Source: Thermoleophilaceae bacterium
GTDB taxonomy: Bacteria > Actinomycetota > Thermoleophilia > Solirubrobacterales > Thermoleophilaceae
Assembly: GCA_013695885.1 (NCBI GenBank)
Contig: JACCZP010000125.1
Coordinates: 1-6,123, forward strand
Direction: 5' to 3'
DNA: 6,123 nt
Shown: positions 1-6,123 of the stretch, piece by piece
How positions within the stretch are numbered: position 1 is the first letter of the stretch
Layout: the number at the start of each line of letters is the position of its first letter
The notes under the pieces: generated by a model
The model's database searches: none
Seen by the model: the letters and a program-made list of their open reading frames with translations, nothing else
What the model was told of the DNA's origin: nothing
Program-made: the position numbers and the translations under genes

Positions 1-2947
1 GCTCGGGCACCTCCTCGGCTGCGTCCCCGCCGAGCGCGGCGACCGCCTCGTCGAGCATTCCGAGATAGAGGTCGAAGCCCACCGCGGCCACGTGCCCGGA
101 CTGGTCCTCTCCCAGCAGGTTGCCGGCGCCGCGGATCTCGAGGTCGCGCATGGCGATCTTGAACCCCGACCCGAGCTCGGTGTAGTCGGAGAGGGTCGAG
201 AGGCGGGCGGCGGCGTCCTCGGAGAGCACCGCCGCGGAGGGGTAGAAGAGGTAGGCGTACGCGCGCTCGCGCGAGCGGCCCACGCGCCCGCGGATCTGGT
301 AGAGCTGGGCAAGGCCCATCAGGTCGGCGCGCTCGACGATCAGCGTGTTCGCGCTCGGCACGTCGAGACCGGCCTCGACGATCGTGGTGCACACCAGCAC
401 CTCGGCGCCGCCGCGGAGGAAGCCGAGCATGACCTCCTCGAGCTGGGACTCGGGCATCTGGCCGTGGGCCACGGCCACGCGTGCGCCCGGGCACAGGGCT
501 CGTACCTGCTCGGCCACCTGGTCGATGGTCTCGACCCGGTTGTGCAGCAGGAATGCCTGGCCTCCCCGCACGCGCTCGCGCTCGATCGCCTGGCGCACGA
601 GCTCCTCGTCGTACTCGCCCACGTAGGTCTTCACCGGGCGCCGGCCCTCGGGCGGCGTCTCGATCACCGAGATGTCGCGCAAGCCGGCCAGCGACATCTG
701 GAGCGTGCGCGGGATCGGGGTGGCCGACAGCGAGAGCACGTCCACGCGCAGGCGGATCTGACGCAGCAGCTCCTTCTGCTTGACCCCGAAGCGCTGCTCC
801 TCGTCGATGATGAGCAGGCCGAGGTCCTTGGCGCGGACATCGCGGGAGAGCAGGCGGTGCGTGCCGATGAGGATGTCGATCTTCCCCTCCGTGAACGCGG
901 TCACGGAGTCGCGGTTCTCCTTGGCCGAGCGGAACCTCGACGCCATCTCGATGCGGAACGGGTAGTCACGCAGCCGCTCCGAGAACGTGCCGAAGTGCTG
1001 CTGGGCGAGCACGGTGGTCGGGGCGAGGAACATCACCTGCTTGCCGTCGTCGGCGGCCTTGAACGCCGCGCGCAGCGCGACCTCGGTCTTGCCGTAGCCC
1101 ACGTCGCCGCAGATCAGGCGGTCCATGGGGCGGGCCTCCTCCTGGTCGGCCTTGACCTGCTCGATGGCGTCCTGCTGGTCCGGGGTCTCGCGGTACGGAA
1201 AGGCCTGCTCGAACTCGACCAGCCAGTCGGAGTCGGCCGGCATCGCGTACCCGGCCCGGCGCTTTCGCTCGGCGTAGAGGTTGATCAGCTCGCCGGCCAG
1301 CGCCTCCGCGGCCTTGCGCGCGCGGAGCTTCATCTGCTCCCACTGCTTGCCGCCGAGCTTCGACAGCGGGGGGTCGGAGGCGTCGGCCCCGACGTAGCGT
1401 GACACCTTGTCGAGCTGCTCGGAGGGGACGAACACGCGGTCGCCGCCGCGATACTCGAGCTCGAGGTAGTCGCGCGTGACCCCGCCGACGGTCTTCGTCT
1501 CGAACCCGGTGAAGCGGGCGATCCCGTGGTCCTCGTGCACCACGGGGTCGCCGGTACGAAGGTCGGTGAACGAGGCCAGCGGCGCCCCCTGGCCGGCGCG
1601 CGGGCCGGGGCGGCGCTCCCCCCGGCTGCGCCGGAGCAGGCGATGGTCGGGCAGCAGCGCGAGCTTGAGACCGGGGGCCACGAAGCCGTCGCGCAGCGTG
1701 GCGGCGGCGAAGGTCACGCCGGGCTCGGGGGGCGCAGGCTTGCCGTCGAGGAACGCGGCGCGGACCCGGGCCAGGTTGTAGCTCGCCCGCTCGGCCTCGC
1801 CCCGTCGGCCCCACGCGACTACCGTGCGGTACCCCGAGCGCACGAGCTTCTCGAGCTCGGGCTCGGCCTCCTTGAGGTTGCGCGCCGAGGAGTCCGCGCC
1901 CTGGGCGCGGAACTCGTGCGGCTGGTCCCCCGAGATGCTCGAGAGCTTGAGCGCCGCCCGGCGGTCGATCGCCTGCTGGAGCTCCTCGGGTGGGAGGTAG
2001 AGGTGGTGGGCGTCGCGGTCGTGGAGGGAGGTGGTCACGTCCTCCCAGACGTCGGCCAGCGAGGGCGCGAGCTCCTCCTCGGCGGCCACGCAGGTGAGCG
2101 CGCCCTCGGGCAGGAGGTCGAAGATCGAGCAGAAGCGGTCGATGGGGAGGAGCTCGGCCACGTCGGGGCGCTCGGTGTGGTCGTCGGCGTCGGCCCCGGC
2201 GGCGTCCGCGGCGGCGATCTCGGCCAGCTCGCGGTGCTCGGGCGCCAGCTCGGCGGCGGGGGCGATCTCCACACGCGCGGTCTCGTCCAGGGAGCGCTGC
2301 GTGAACGTCGAGAAGTAGGCCAGGCGCTCGACCTCGACGTCGAAGAGCTCGCAGCGCACGGCGCGATCCTCGGTCGAGGGAAAGATGTCGAGGATGTCGC
2401 CGCGCAGCGCGAACTGCCCGCGCTCCTCCACCTGCTCGACGCGGTGGTAGCCGCAGGCCACGAGCTGGTCGGCCACCTCGTCGAGGTCGAGCAGCTCGCC
2501 GCGCTCGATGGTGAAGCCGCGCGGGCGCAGCGCGGGGTCGGGCACCTTCTCGGCCAGCGCGGCGGCGGAGGCCACGACCACCGGCGCGAGGTTCGGTTGG
2601 GGCTCGGCGAGCAGGGCGTCCAGCGCGGCGATGCGCAGGCCGACGAGGTGGGGCGCCGGCGCGAGGTGGGACTCGTAGCGCACTCCCCGCGCGGGGTAGA
2701 GACGCACCGGCCGGGGACTGAGGTAGGCGCGGAGGTCGGCGGCCAGGTCGCGCGCCGCGCGGTCGTCGCCGGCGGCCACGAGCGCGGGACGGTCGGGCTC
2801 GGCGTCGATGAGCGCAGCCAGGAGGTACGGCCGCATGCCGGCGGAGACGAACACGCGCTGGGGCTCTTCGTGGACGCGCGCGGCCTCGGCGAGGGCCTCG
2901 AAGGCCTCGTCCTCGTGGGCGTAGGTGAGGAGCTGGCGTAGGGACAC
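1..2947 (-). CDS. mfd: Transcription-repair coupling factor Mfd, C-terminus outside the window
   Basis: Mfd is a cytoplasmic DNA translocase that recognises RNA polymerase stalled at a lesion, displaces it and recruits UvrA for nucleotide excision repair. About 982 codons are present and the frame runs off the left edge. The UvrB-like N-terminal region covers roughly residues 1-330, with an [19 protein letters not shown] segment near residue 83. The RNA-polymerase-interacting CarD-like domain is near 460-560 ([14 protein letters not shown] from 466). The RecG-like motor has Walker A GDVGYGKT at 614-621, [12 protein letters not shown], Walker B DEEQ at 715-718, SATPIPRTL at 741-749, a QIRGRVGR motif VI at 884-891 and the TRG-type GAGNLLG at 940-946. 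E. coli Mfd has 1148 residues, so mainly the C-terminal D7 domain is missing. The GTG at 2947 is chosen because it gives the expected start VSLRQLL and no ATG, GTG or TTG occurs in frame for more than 150 bp upstream. Its Shine-Dalgarno match is poor. Confidence 0.96.
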   Translation of the reverse strand, partial: MSLRQLLTYAHEDEAFEALAEAARVHEEPQRVFVSAGMRPYLLAALIDAEPDRPALVAAGDDRAARDLAADLRAYLSPRPVRLYPARGVRYESHLAPAPHLVGLRIAALDALLAEPQPNLAPVVVASAAALAEKVPDPALRPRGFTIERGELLDLDEVADQLVACGYHRVEQVEERGQFALRGDILDIFPSTEDRAVRCELFDVEVERLAYFSTFTQRSLDETARVEIAPAAELAPEHRELAEIAAADAAGADADDHTERPDVAELLPIDRFCSIFDLLPEGALTCVAAEEELAPSLADVWEDVTTSLHDRDAHHLYLPPEELQQAIDRRAALKLSSISGDQPHEFRAQGADSSARNLKEAEPELEKLVRSGYRTVVAWGRRGEAERASYNLARVRAAFLDGKPAPPEPGVTFAAATLRDGFVAPGLKLALLPDHRLLRRSRGERRPGPRAGQGAPLASFTDLRTGDPVVHEDHGIARFTGFETKTVGGVTRDYLELEYRGGDRVFVPSEQLDKVSRYVGADASDPPLSKLGGKQWEQMKLRARKAAEALAGELINLYAERKRRAGYAMPADSDWLVEFEQAFPYRETPDQQDAIEQVKADQEEARPMDRLICGDVGYGKTEVALRAAFKAADDGKQVMFLAPTTVLAQQHFGTFSERLRDYPFRIEMASRFRSAKENRDSVTAFTEGKIDILIGTHRLLSRDVRAKDLGLLIIDEEQRFGVKQKELLRQIRLRVDVLSLSATPIPRTLQMSLAGLRDISVIETPPEGRRPVKTYVGEYDEELVRQAIERERVRGGQAFLLHNRVETIDQVAEQVRALCPGARVAVAHGQMPESQLEEVMLGFLRGGAEVLVCTTIVEAGLDVPSANTLIVERADLMGLAQLYQIRGRVGRSRERAYAYLFYPSAAVLSEDAAARLSTLSDYTELGSGFKIAMRDLEIRGAGNLLGEDQSGHVAAVGFDLYLGMLDEAVAALGGDAAEEVPE

Positions 2948-2961
2948 GGGCGCGCGCGAGG

Positions 2962-2985
2962 CCCCGCGCGGGACGGCGCGCGGGG
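2962..2985 (-). promoter_or_regulatory. Perfect 9-bp G/C stem-loop in the mfd leader
   Basis: The arms CCCCGCGCG (2962-2970) and CGCGCGGGG (2977-2985) are exact reverse complements around a 6-nt centre. On the mfd transcript the stem would end 14 nt before the GTG start. The only G-rich stretch near the start that could pair with 16S rRNA, GGGG, is the 3' end of this stem, so folding would hide it. There is no following T run, so an intrinsic terminator is unlikely. The symmetry is seen directly; a role in translation or RNA stability is inference, and alternating GC repeats can arise by composition in such DNA. Confidence 0.4.
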
Positions 2986-2994
2986 TGTGAGGCG

Positions 2995-3000
2995 ATTCTA
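2995..3000 (-). promoter_or_regulatory. Possible -10 element for mfd
   Basis: On the minus strand this reads TAGAAT, a good match to the housekeeping sigma -10 consensus TATAAT and rare in this composition. It lies 47 bp before the GTG of mfd and would place the transcription start near 2988, just before the leader stem-loop. No recognisable TTGACA-like -35 sits at 16-18 bp, so the call rests on a single hexamer. Confidence 0.25.
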
Positions 3001-3064
3001 GGTGCGGGGCTGTCGGGGGCCCGCGAGAGCGGCGCCCTGGCGGCTCGGCGAGGTCGCCTTGACG

Positions 3065-3115
3065 TGCACAACCCCTGTCACGTAGCGGCTCGCCGGCCGT
3101 CCCCGGGGTTATGCA
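3065..3115. repeat. Dyad repeat unit A of a tandem pair
   Basis: The arms TGCACAACCCC (3065-3075) and GGGGTTATGCA (3105-3115) pair at 10 of 11 positions around a 29-nt centre. The single mismatch is C/A on the plus strand and becomes a G-U wobble in minus-strand RNA. The unit also shares AACCCCTGTCACG (3070-3082) and CCGGGGTTATGCAGGT (3103-3118) with unit B at an exact 61-bp offset, each block differing by one base. The central 20 bp between those blocks is not conserved between the units. This could be a pair of protein-binding dyads or an intergenic palindromic repeat; the sequence alone does not decide. Confidence 0.6.
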
Positions 3116-3126
3116 GGTCCGAGGGG

Positions 3127-3175
3127 GCAGAACCCCTGCCACGCCCTGATCGGGCTGACGTGACCGGGATTATGC
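3127..3175. repeat. Dyad repeat unit B of a tandem pair
   Basis: The arms GCAGAACCCC (3127-3136) and GGGATTATGC (3166-3175) pair at 8 of 10 positions, again around exactly 29 nt. One of the two mismatches (3133 with 3169) becomes a G-U wobble in minus-strand RNA. The outer blocks AACCCCTGCCACG (3131-3143) and CCGGGATTATGCAGGT (3164-3179) correspond to unit A. The centre carries its own nested symmetry, GCCC-TGATC-GGGC (3143-3155), flanked by CACG and CGTG, which unit A does not share. Confidence 0.55.
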
Positions 3176-3284
3176 AGGTGGGGCGGCCCCCCGGGGTTCG
3201 GTTCGCCGTCCAGAAGCCGCCGTTGCGGGCGGGGGGTGGGCGAAGGGTTGGCCGTAGCGCGTGTGGCGCCACCGAGCCGGCTGC

Positions 3285-3310
3285 CGTCGGGAAGCGCGAT
3301 GCCCCCGACG
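3285..3310 (-). terminator. Weak stem-loop after the hydrolase gene
   Basis: CGTCGGG (3285-3291) and CCCGACG (3304-3310) form a perfect 7-bp stem with a 12-nt loop, starting 28 nt after the hydrolase stop on the minus strand. Its location suits the 3' end of the phaC-hydrolase transcript. No T tract follows on the minus strand, so it is not a standard intrinsic terminator. It could protect the mRNA end or be incidental. Confidence 0.22.
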
Positions 3311-3338
3311 CTGCGACGCATCTCGTGAGCACCGCGGG

Positions 3339-4388
3339 TCACGCGCGCGCCTGCACCTCGACCGCCCGCGCGTCCTCGGACGGCAGCTCCGCGATCTGCT
3401 CCACCGGTGACTCCGGAGCCTCACCTCTGGTGAGCTGACGGCGCCGCCCGGACACCCCATCCACCCCTCCCACGATGAGCCCATGTCCGGTCCTGAGCAC
3501 CCCTATGGGCAGCCCGAAAGCACGCGTGAGCGGCTCGAGCCGTGCGCTGAGACCGGTTCGCGGGCGCCCGGCCGGGATCGGCGAACGCCGATTGAGCCAT
3601 CCGAGCATCAGCTCGAGCGACAGCTCCGGGCGCTCCAGCGAGAAGGCGTGGCCCGAGTCCGGCACGATGATCAGCTCCGCGTCCGGGATAAGCCCGGCCA
3701 AGATCCGGGAGTTGGCGAGCGGAGACATGGAGTCGCGGCCGCCGTGCATCAGAAGCGTGGGAGCCTGCATCTGCGGAAGGCGGGAGACCGTCTCGTGGTA
3801 GACGGTGGCGAGCGTCTGCGCGGCGGCCCCCCACGGGGTCACCTGGTAGCGGCCGAAGGGCTCGAGCAGCTCGCGGGTGCGCTCGGGGTTGCGCTCCGGG
3901 AACTCCGGCGTGAACAGCGCCGCCGAGATCGGCGGGGGGTCGATGCCCCGCTGGCGCACGAGGTCGCGGGCGATCCGGTACACGAGCGATCCGATCATCT
4001 TCGGGCCCGGCGGCGCGGCGCGCGGGCCCCCGGGGCTCGTTCCGGCCAGCACGAGTCCGCGCACCCGGTCGGGATGGCGCAGGGCGAGCTCGAGGGCGAT
4101 CATCCCGCCGAGCGAGATGCCGAAGACGTGCGCCGAGTCCAGGCCGATCTCGTCGAGCAGGCGGGTGGCGTCGGTGGCCATCTCTGGGATCGACGTGAGC
4201 CGCGGCGGGGCGGCCGAGCGCCCCGCCCAGCGGTTGTCGTAGGTGATGCAGTCGAAGTGCTCGGCGTAGAGCGGGAGGACGGTCTCGAACACCGCCGAGC
4301 TGAGCATCCAGCCGGTGACGAAGAGCATCGGCTCGCCGCTGCCGGTGCGCTCGTAGTAGAGGCGGGGGCCCCGCCGGGTGTAGGGCAT
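3339..4388 (-). CDS. Alpha/beta hydrolase paired with PHA synthase
   Basis: This 349-residue protein has an alpha/beta hydrolase fold and no visible signal peptide or membrane segment. The nucleophile elbow is GISLGG with Ser92; the probable acid is Asp219 in HGGRDSMSP and the base is His247 in DSGHAFSLERPE. A DNRWAGRS segment at 51-58 corresponds to the usual DNRGxGxS, with Trp replacing Gly. FVTGWM near residue 25 takes the oxyanion position where HG is more common. Residues about 120-205 form a cap. The catalytic domain ends near residue 267, and about 80 residues follow, including a small hydrophobic helix-like stretch near 291-310 and an acidic end. The ATG lies 10 bp after the phaC stop, behind a weak GGGG four bases away, so co-translation with phaC is likely. 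A PHA depolymerase, oligomer hydrolase or thioesterase role is inferred from context only; the fold does not fix the substrate. Confidence 0.85.
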   Translation of the reverse strand: MPYTRRGPRLYYERTGSGEPMLFVTGWMLSSAVFETVLPLYAEHFDCITYDNRWAGRSAAPPRLTSIPEMATDATRLLDEIGLDSAHVFGISLGGMIALELALRHPDRVRGLVLAGTSPGGPRAAPPGPKMIGSLVYRIARDLVRQRGIDPPPISAALFTPEFPERNPERTRELLEPFGRYQVTPWGAAAQTLATVYHETVSRLPQMQAPTLLMHGGRDSMSPLANSRILAGLIPDAELIIVPDSGHAFSLERPELSLELMLGWLNRRSPIPAGRPRTGLSARLEPLTRAFGLPIGVLRTGHGLIVGGVDGVSGRRRQLTRGEAPESPVEQIAELPSEDARAVEVQARA

Positions 4389-4398
4389 CGAGCCCCGG

Positions 4399-6075
4399 CT
4401 ACCCGACGGTCTCCAGCACGTACTCCCCGGGCGCAGGCCCGAGTGGCTCGTGGTCGCCGCCTCCGAGGCGCTTCGGGGCGGGCCGCTCGCGGCCCGAGCG
4501 CTCCGCCAGCCAGTCGGTCCAGTCCACCCACCACGAGCCCCGGTGCTCCGCCGATCCCGCGAGCCACTCCTGCGGGTCCTCGGGCAGCCCGGGGTTGTGC
4601 TGGTAGCTCGCCTTGGGGTTGTCGGGCGGGTTCACCTGAGAGGCGATGTGGCCGCTGTTCGAGAGAACGAAGCGCGGCTGCGAGCCGAACATGAGCGCCG
4701 AGCGGTAGGCGTTCTCCCACGGCACGATGTGGTCGTCGATTCCGGCCACCACGTACAGGTCGCAGTCGACCGTCGAGAGGTCGATGGGCGTCCCCAGGAC
4801 CTCGACCCCGCCAGGAGTGGCCAGCGCGTTGCGCAGGCCCAGCTCGAGGAAGTCGCGGTGCAGGCCGGCCGGCATATTGGTGTAGTCCGCGTTCCAGACC
4901 AGCACGTCGAACGGCGGCGGGTCGTTGCCCAGCAGGTAGTTGTTGACCCAGTAGCCCCAGATCAGGTCGCTCGGGCGCATCCAGGCGAATATCTGGGCCA
5001 GGGTACGGCCGTCGAGGTACCCCTTCCGTGCGGTGTCGGCCAGCGCCACGGCCGCGGTCAGCCGCTCGAGGAATGCGCCGGTGGTGCCCATCTGCGTCAC
5101 GTCGAGGGCGGCCACGGCGAGCGTGGCGCTGGTCACGTGGTCGAGGCGGTCGGTGGCCGCGAGGTGGCCGAGGGCGACCGACGTCACCTGTGCGCCGGCA
5201 CACAGCGCGAAGACGCTGGTGCGCTCGGTCCCGCATATCGCCTCCATCGCCTCCATCGCCTCGATCACCGCGGAGGCGTAGGTCTCCAGGTTCCAGTCGG
5301 ACTGCTCGGCGCCGGGGTTGCGCCAGGAGATGACGAAGGTCTGATGACCATTGCCCACCAGGTGCTCGACCAGCGAGCGCTCGGGGCGGAGATCCACGAT
5401 GTAGAACTTGTTGATCATCGCGCCGACGATGAGCAGGGGAGTCTCCTTCACCCGGTCGGTGGTCGGCGCGTACTGGATGAGCTCGAAGACCTCGGTGCGG
5501 TGGACCACCTGCCCCTCCGACAGCGCGAGGTCCTCGCCGAGCTGGAAGCTCGAGGAGTCGACCATGGTCGGAATCCGCGGCGGATGGGCCATGTCGCCGG
5601 CGAGCTGACGCGCTCCCTTGACGAAGTTGAGGCCCCCGGTGTCGATGACCGCCTTCAGCACCGACGGGTTGAGCAGGGGGTTGTTGCTCGGCGAGAGCGC
5701 CTCGACGAGGTTCTCCACCACGAAGCGGACCCGCTTCTCGGTGCGCCATCCGAGGTCGAGGTCGGCGATCACGCCGTCGATGGACTGCCCGGTGGCGAGA
5801 TAGGCCTGGCACAGGCGCCGGAAGAGGAAGTTCTGCGTCCACGCCTCGTCCTTGAAGCGGTTGTCCTTGCGGTCGGGGGCGAAGTCCGACAGCCCCAGCA
5901 GGATCTTGCCGAGCTCGCCCGCCAGCTCGAGGCCCCGCTCACCCACGACCTGCGGATGGAGCGCGAGCTTCGCCGCGGCCCCGAGCGCAGCGCGACCCGG
6001 CAGCAGGCGCGGCCCCGGCCCCTGGGTGGTGCGAAGGAGCTCCTCGACCGACGGCGGCTTGCTCTGCCCGACCAT
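4399..6075 (-). CDS. phaC: Polyhydroxyalkanoate synthase PhaC
   Basis: PhaC polymerises (R)-3-hydroxyacyl-CoA into PHA, releasing CoA, at the surface of storage granules. The 558 residues are close to the length of class I and II synthases (about 560-590). The PhaC N-terminal domain spans roughly 70-245 (AWTQNFLFRRLCQAYL, ALSPSNNPLLNPSVLKAV). The catalytic alpha/beta domain follows, with SWRNPG at 250-255, the nucleophile Cys292 in ALCAGA, VWNADYTNMP at 392-401, Asp448 in GIDDHIVPW, His476 in SNSGHIASQVNPP and the family's GSWWVDWTDWLAERSG near 513-528. The C-terminal PAPGEYVLETVG is also typical. The nucleophile box is unusual: the canonical GxCxGG has Ala at its first and last Gly positions. 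The ATG at 6075 has no clear ribosome-binding site, and the frame stays open for 16 more codons to the window edge (Gly-rich), so the true start may be upstream. The gene leads a two-gene unit with the downstream hydrolase. Confidence 0.94.
   Translation of the reverse strand: MVGQSKPPSVEELLRTTQGPGPRLLPGRAALGAAAKLALHPQVVGERGLELAGELGKILLGLSDFAPDRKDNRFKDEAWTQNFLFRRLCQAYLATGQSIDGVIADLDLGWRTEKRVRFVVENLVEALSPSNNPLLNPSVLKAVIDTGGLNFVKGARQLAGDMAHPPRIPTMVDSSSFQLGEDLALSEGQVVHRTEVFELIQYAPTTDRVKETPLLIVGAMINKFYIVDLRPERSLVEHLVGNGHQTFVISWRNPGAEQSDWNLETYASAVIEAMEAMEAICGTERTSVFALCAGAQVTSVALGHLAATDRLDHVTSATLAVAALDVTQMGTTGAFLERLTAAVALADTARKGYLDGRTLAQIFAWMRPSDLIWGYWVNNYLLGNDPPPFDVLVWNADYTNMPAGLHRDFLELGLRNALATPGGVEVLGTPIDLSTVDCDLYVVAGIDDHIVPWENAYRSALMFGSQPRFVLSNSGHIASQVNPPDNPKASYQHNPGLPEDPQEWLAGSAEHRGSWWVDWTDWLAERSGRERPAPKRLGGGDHEPLGPAPGEYVLETVG
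5237..5263 (-). repeat. Three in-frame 9-bp repeats inside phaC
   Basis: ATCGCCTCC occurs twice in tandem, followed by ATCGCCTCG (plus-strand reading). On the coding strand this gives EAMEAMEAI near residues 272-280, in the helix about 12 residues before the catalytic Cys292. The length is a multiple of three, so the frame is kept. This is probably a small slippage expansion of a surface helix, a position where PhaC proteins vary. Confidence 0.7.
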
Positions 6076-6123
6076 GCCGTCGCCGTTGCCCTGGCCGGCC
6101 TGAGCACCGCCCGGTCGGAGGCC

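Larger units (their letters stand above)
2948..3338. other. 391-bp intergenic region between mfd and the hydrolase gene
   Basis: No convincing gene lies here. Both flanking genes are on the minus strand, so this is the region downstream of the phaC-hydrolase pair and upstream of mfd. Starting at the mfd side it contains a perfect G/C stem-loop (2962-2985), a TAGAAT hexamer (2995-3000), a small dyad GGCGA-gg-TCGCC (3047-3058), two related dyad units offset by 61 bp (3065-3115 and 3127-3175), a third short CCCCGGGGTT (3189-3198), the 10-bp palindrome GTGGCGCCAC (3263-3272) and a 7-bp stem (3285-3310). The small open frames here have weaker third-position G/C preference than the neighbouring genes and low-complexity Pro/Gly/Arg content. 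Confidence 0.8.

Noticed and set aside
92..1402. 436-codon plus-strand open frame
   Set aside because: It is exactly opposite the mfd helicase domains and is rich in Leu, Ala, Gly, Glu and His, as expected from the mirror of a GC-rich gene. No family motif is visible.
1526..2941. 471-codon plus-strand open frame
   Set aside because: It is antisense to the N-terminal half of mfd, with the same biased composition (long runs of Leu/Gly/Glu/Val) and no recognisable domain.
966..3071. 701-codon minus-strand open frame starting MCTSRRP
   Set aside because: It is an out-of-phase frame inside mfd and extremely rich in Arg, Pro, Ala and Gly. The true Mfd motifs are in another minus-strand frame.
3059..3087. 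Plus-strand promoter with TTGACG as a -35 element
   Set aside because: No acceptable -10 lies 16-18 bp downstream, and there is no plus-strand gene for it to serve.
3065..3179. CRISPR-like repeat
   Set aside because: Only two units are present, the repeated blocks contain mismatches, and there are no further repeats and no cas genes in the window.
3078..3332. 84-codon minus-strand frame in the intergenic region
   Set aside because: It has biased low-complexity content, no ribosome-binding site or motif, and it crosses both dyad units.
3109..3342. 77-codon minus-strand frame whose GTG overlaps the hydrolase stop (GTGA)
   Set aside because: The overlap looks like translational coupling, but third-position G/C is only about 78 percent. 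The product is Pro/Gly/Arg-rich without a domain, and its end runs through the dyad repeat. I keep it only as an unlikely candidate.
3483..4694. 403-codon plus-strand open frame
   Set aside because: It is antisense to the hydrolase gene and the end of phaC, with Arg/Gly/Ala-rich low-complexity content and no motif.
4100..5842. 580-codon minus-strand open frame
   Set aside because: It is a shifted frame across phaC and the hydrolase. The in-phase frames give the clear catalytic motifs of both proteins, and this one is Arg/Pro/Ala-rich noise.

Overview
The window is a stretch of very GC-rich bacterial chromosome whose supported genes all lie on the minus strand. Strong G/C preference at third codon positions and Mfd and PhaC proteins of actinobacterial flavour suggest a high-GC actinobacterium, possibly of the Thermoleophilia/Solirubrobacterales type. 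That placement is inferred from composition and protein style and is not proven here.

Reading along the minus strand (right to left), the first gene is phaC (6075 to 4399), a full-length polyhydroxyalkanoate (PHA) synthase. Its reading frame is still open at the window edge, so its true start could lie outside. After a 10-bp gap comes an alpha/beta hydrolase gene (4388 to 3339) with a Ser-Asp-His triad and an unusual tail of about 80 residues. The two form a probable operon, with PHA polymer synthesis linked to a hydrolase that could act on PHA, its oligomers or an acyl-thioester. A 391-bp intergenic region follows (3338 to 2948). The last gene is mfd (2947 to beyond position 1), the transcription-repair coupling factor, read through its helicase domains and cut by the window edge before its C-terminal domain.

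The two coding blocks look ordinary and functionally unrelated: storage polymer metabolism and transcription-coupled DNA repair. The least ordinary DNA is in the intergenic region. It holds two similar dyad-symmetric units offset by exactly 61 bp, each with arms of about 10 bp around a 29-nt centre. It also holds a perfect 9-bp G/C stem-loop directly before the mfd start, with a TAGAAT hexamer just upstream of it. I see no convincing evidence of a CRISPR array, mobile element, RNA gene, defence system or other clearly new multi-gene system. The many long open frames opposite or out of phase with these genes are composition artefacts.
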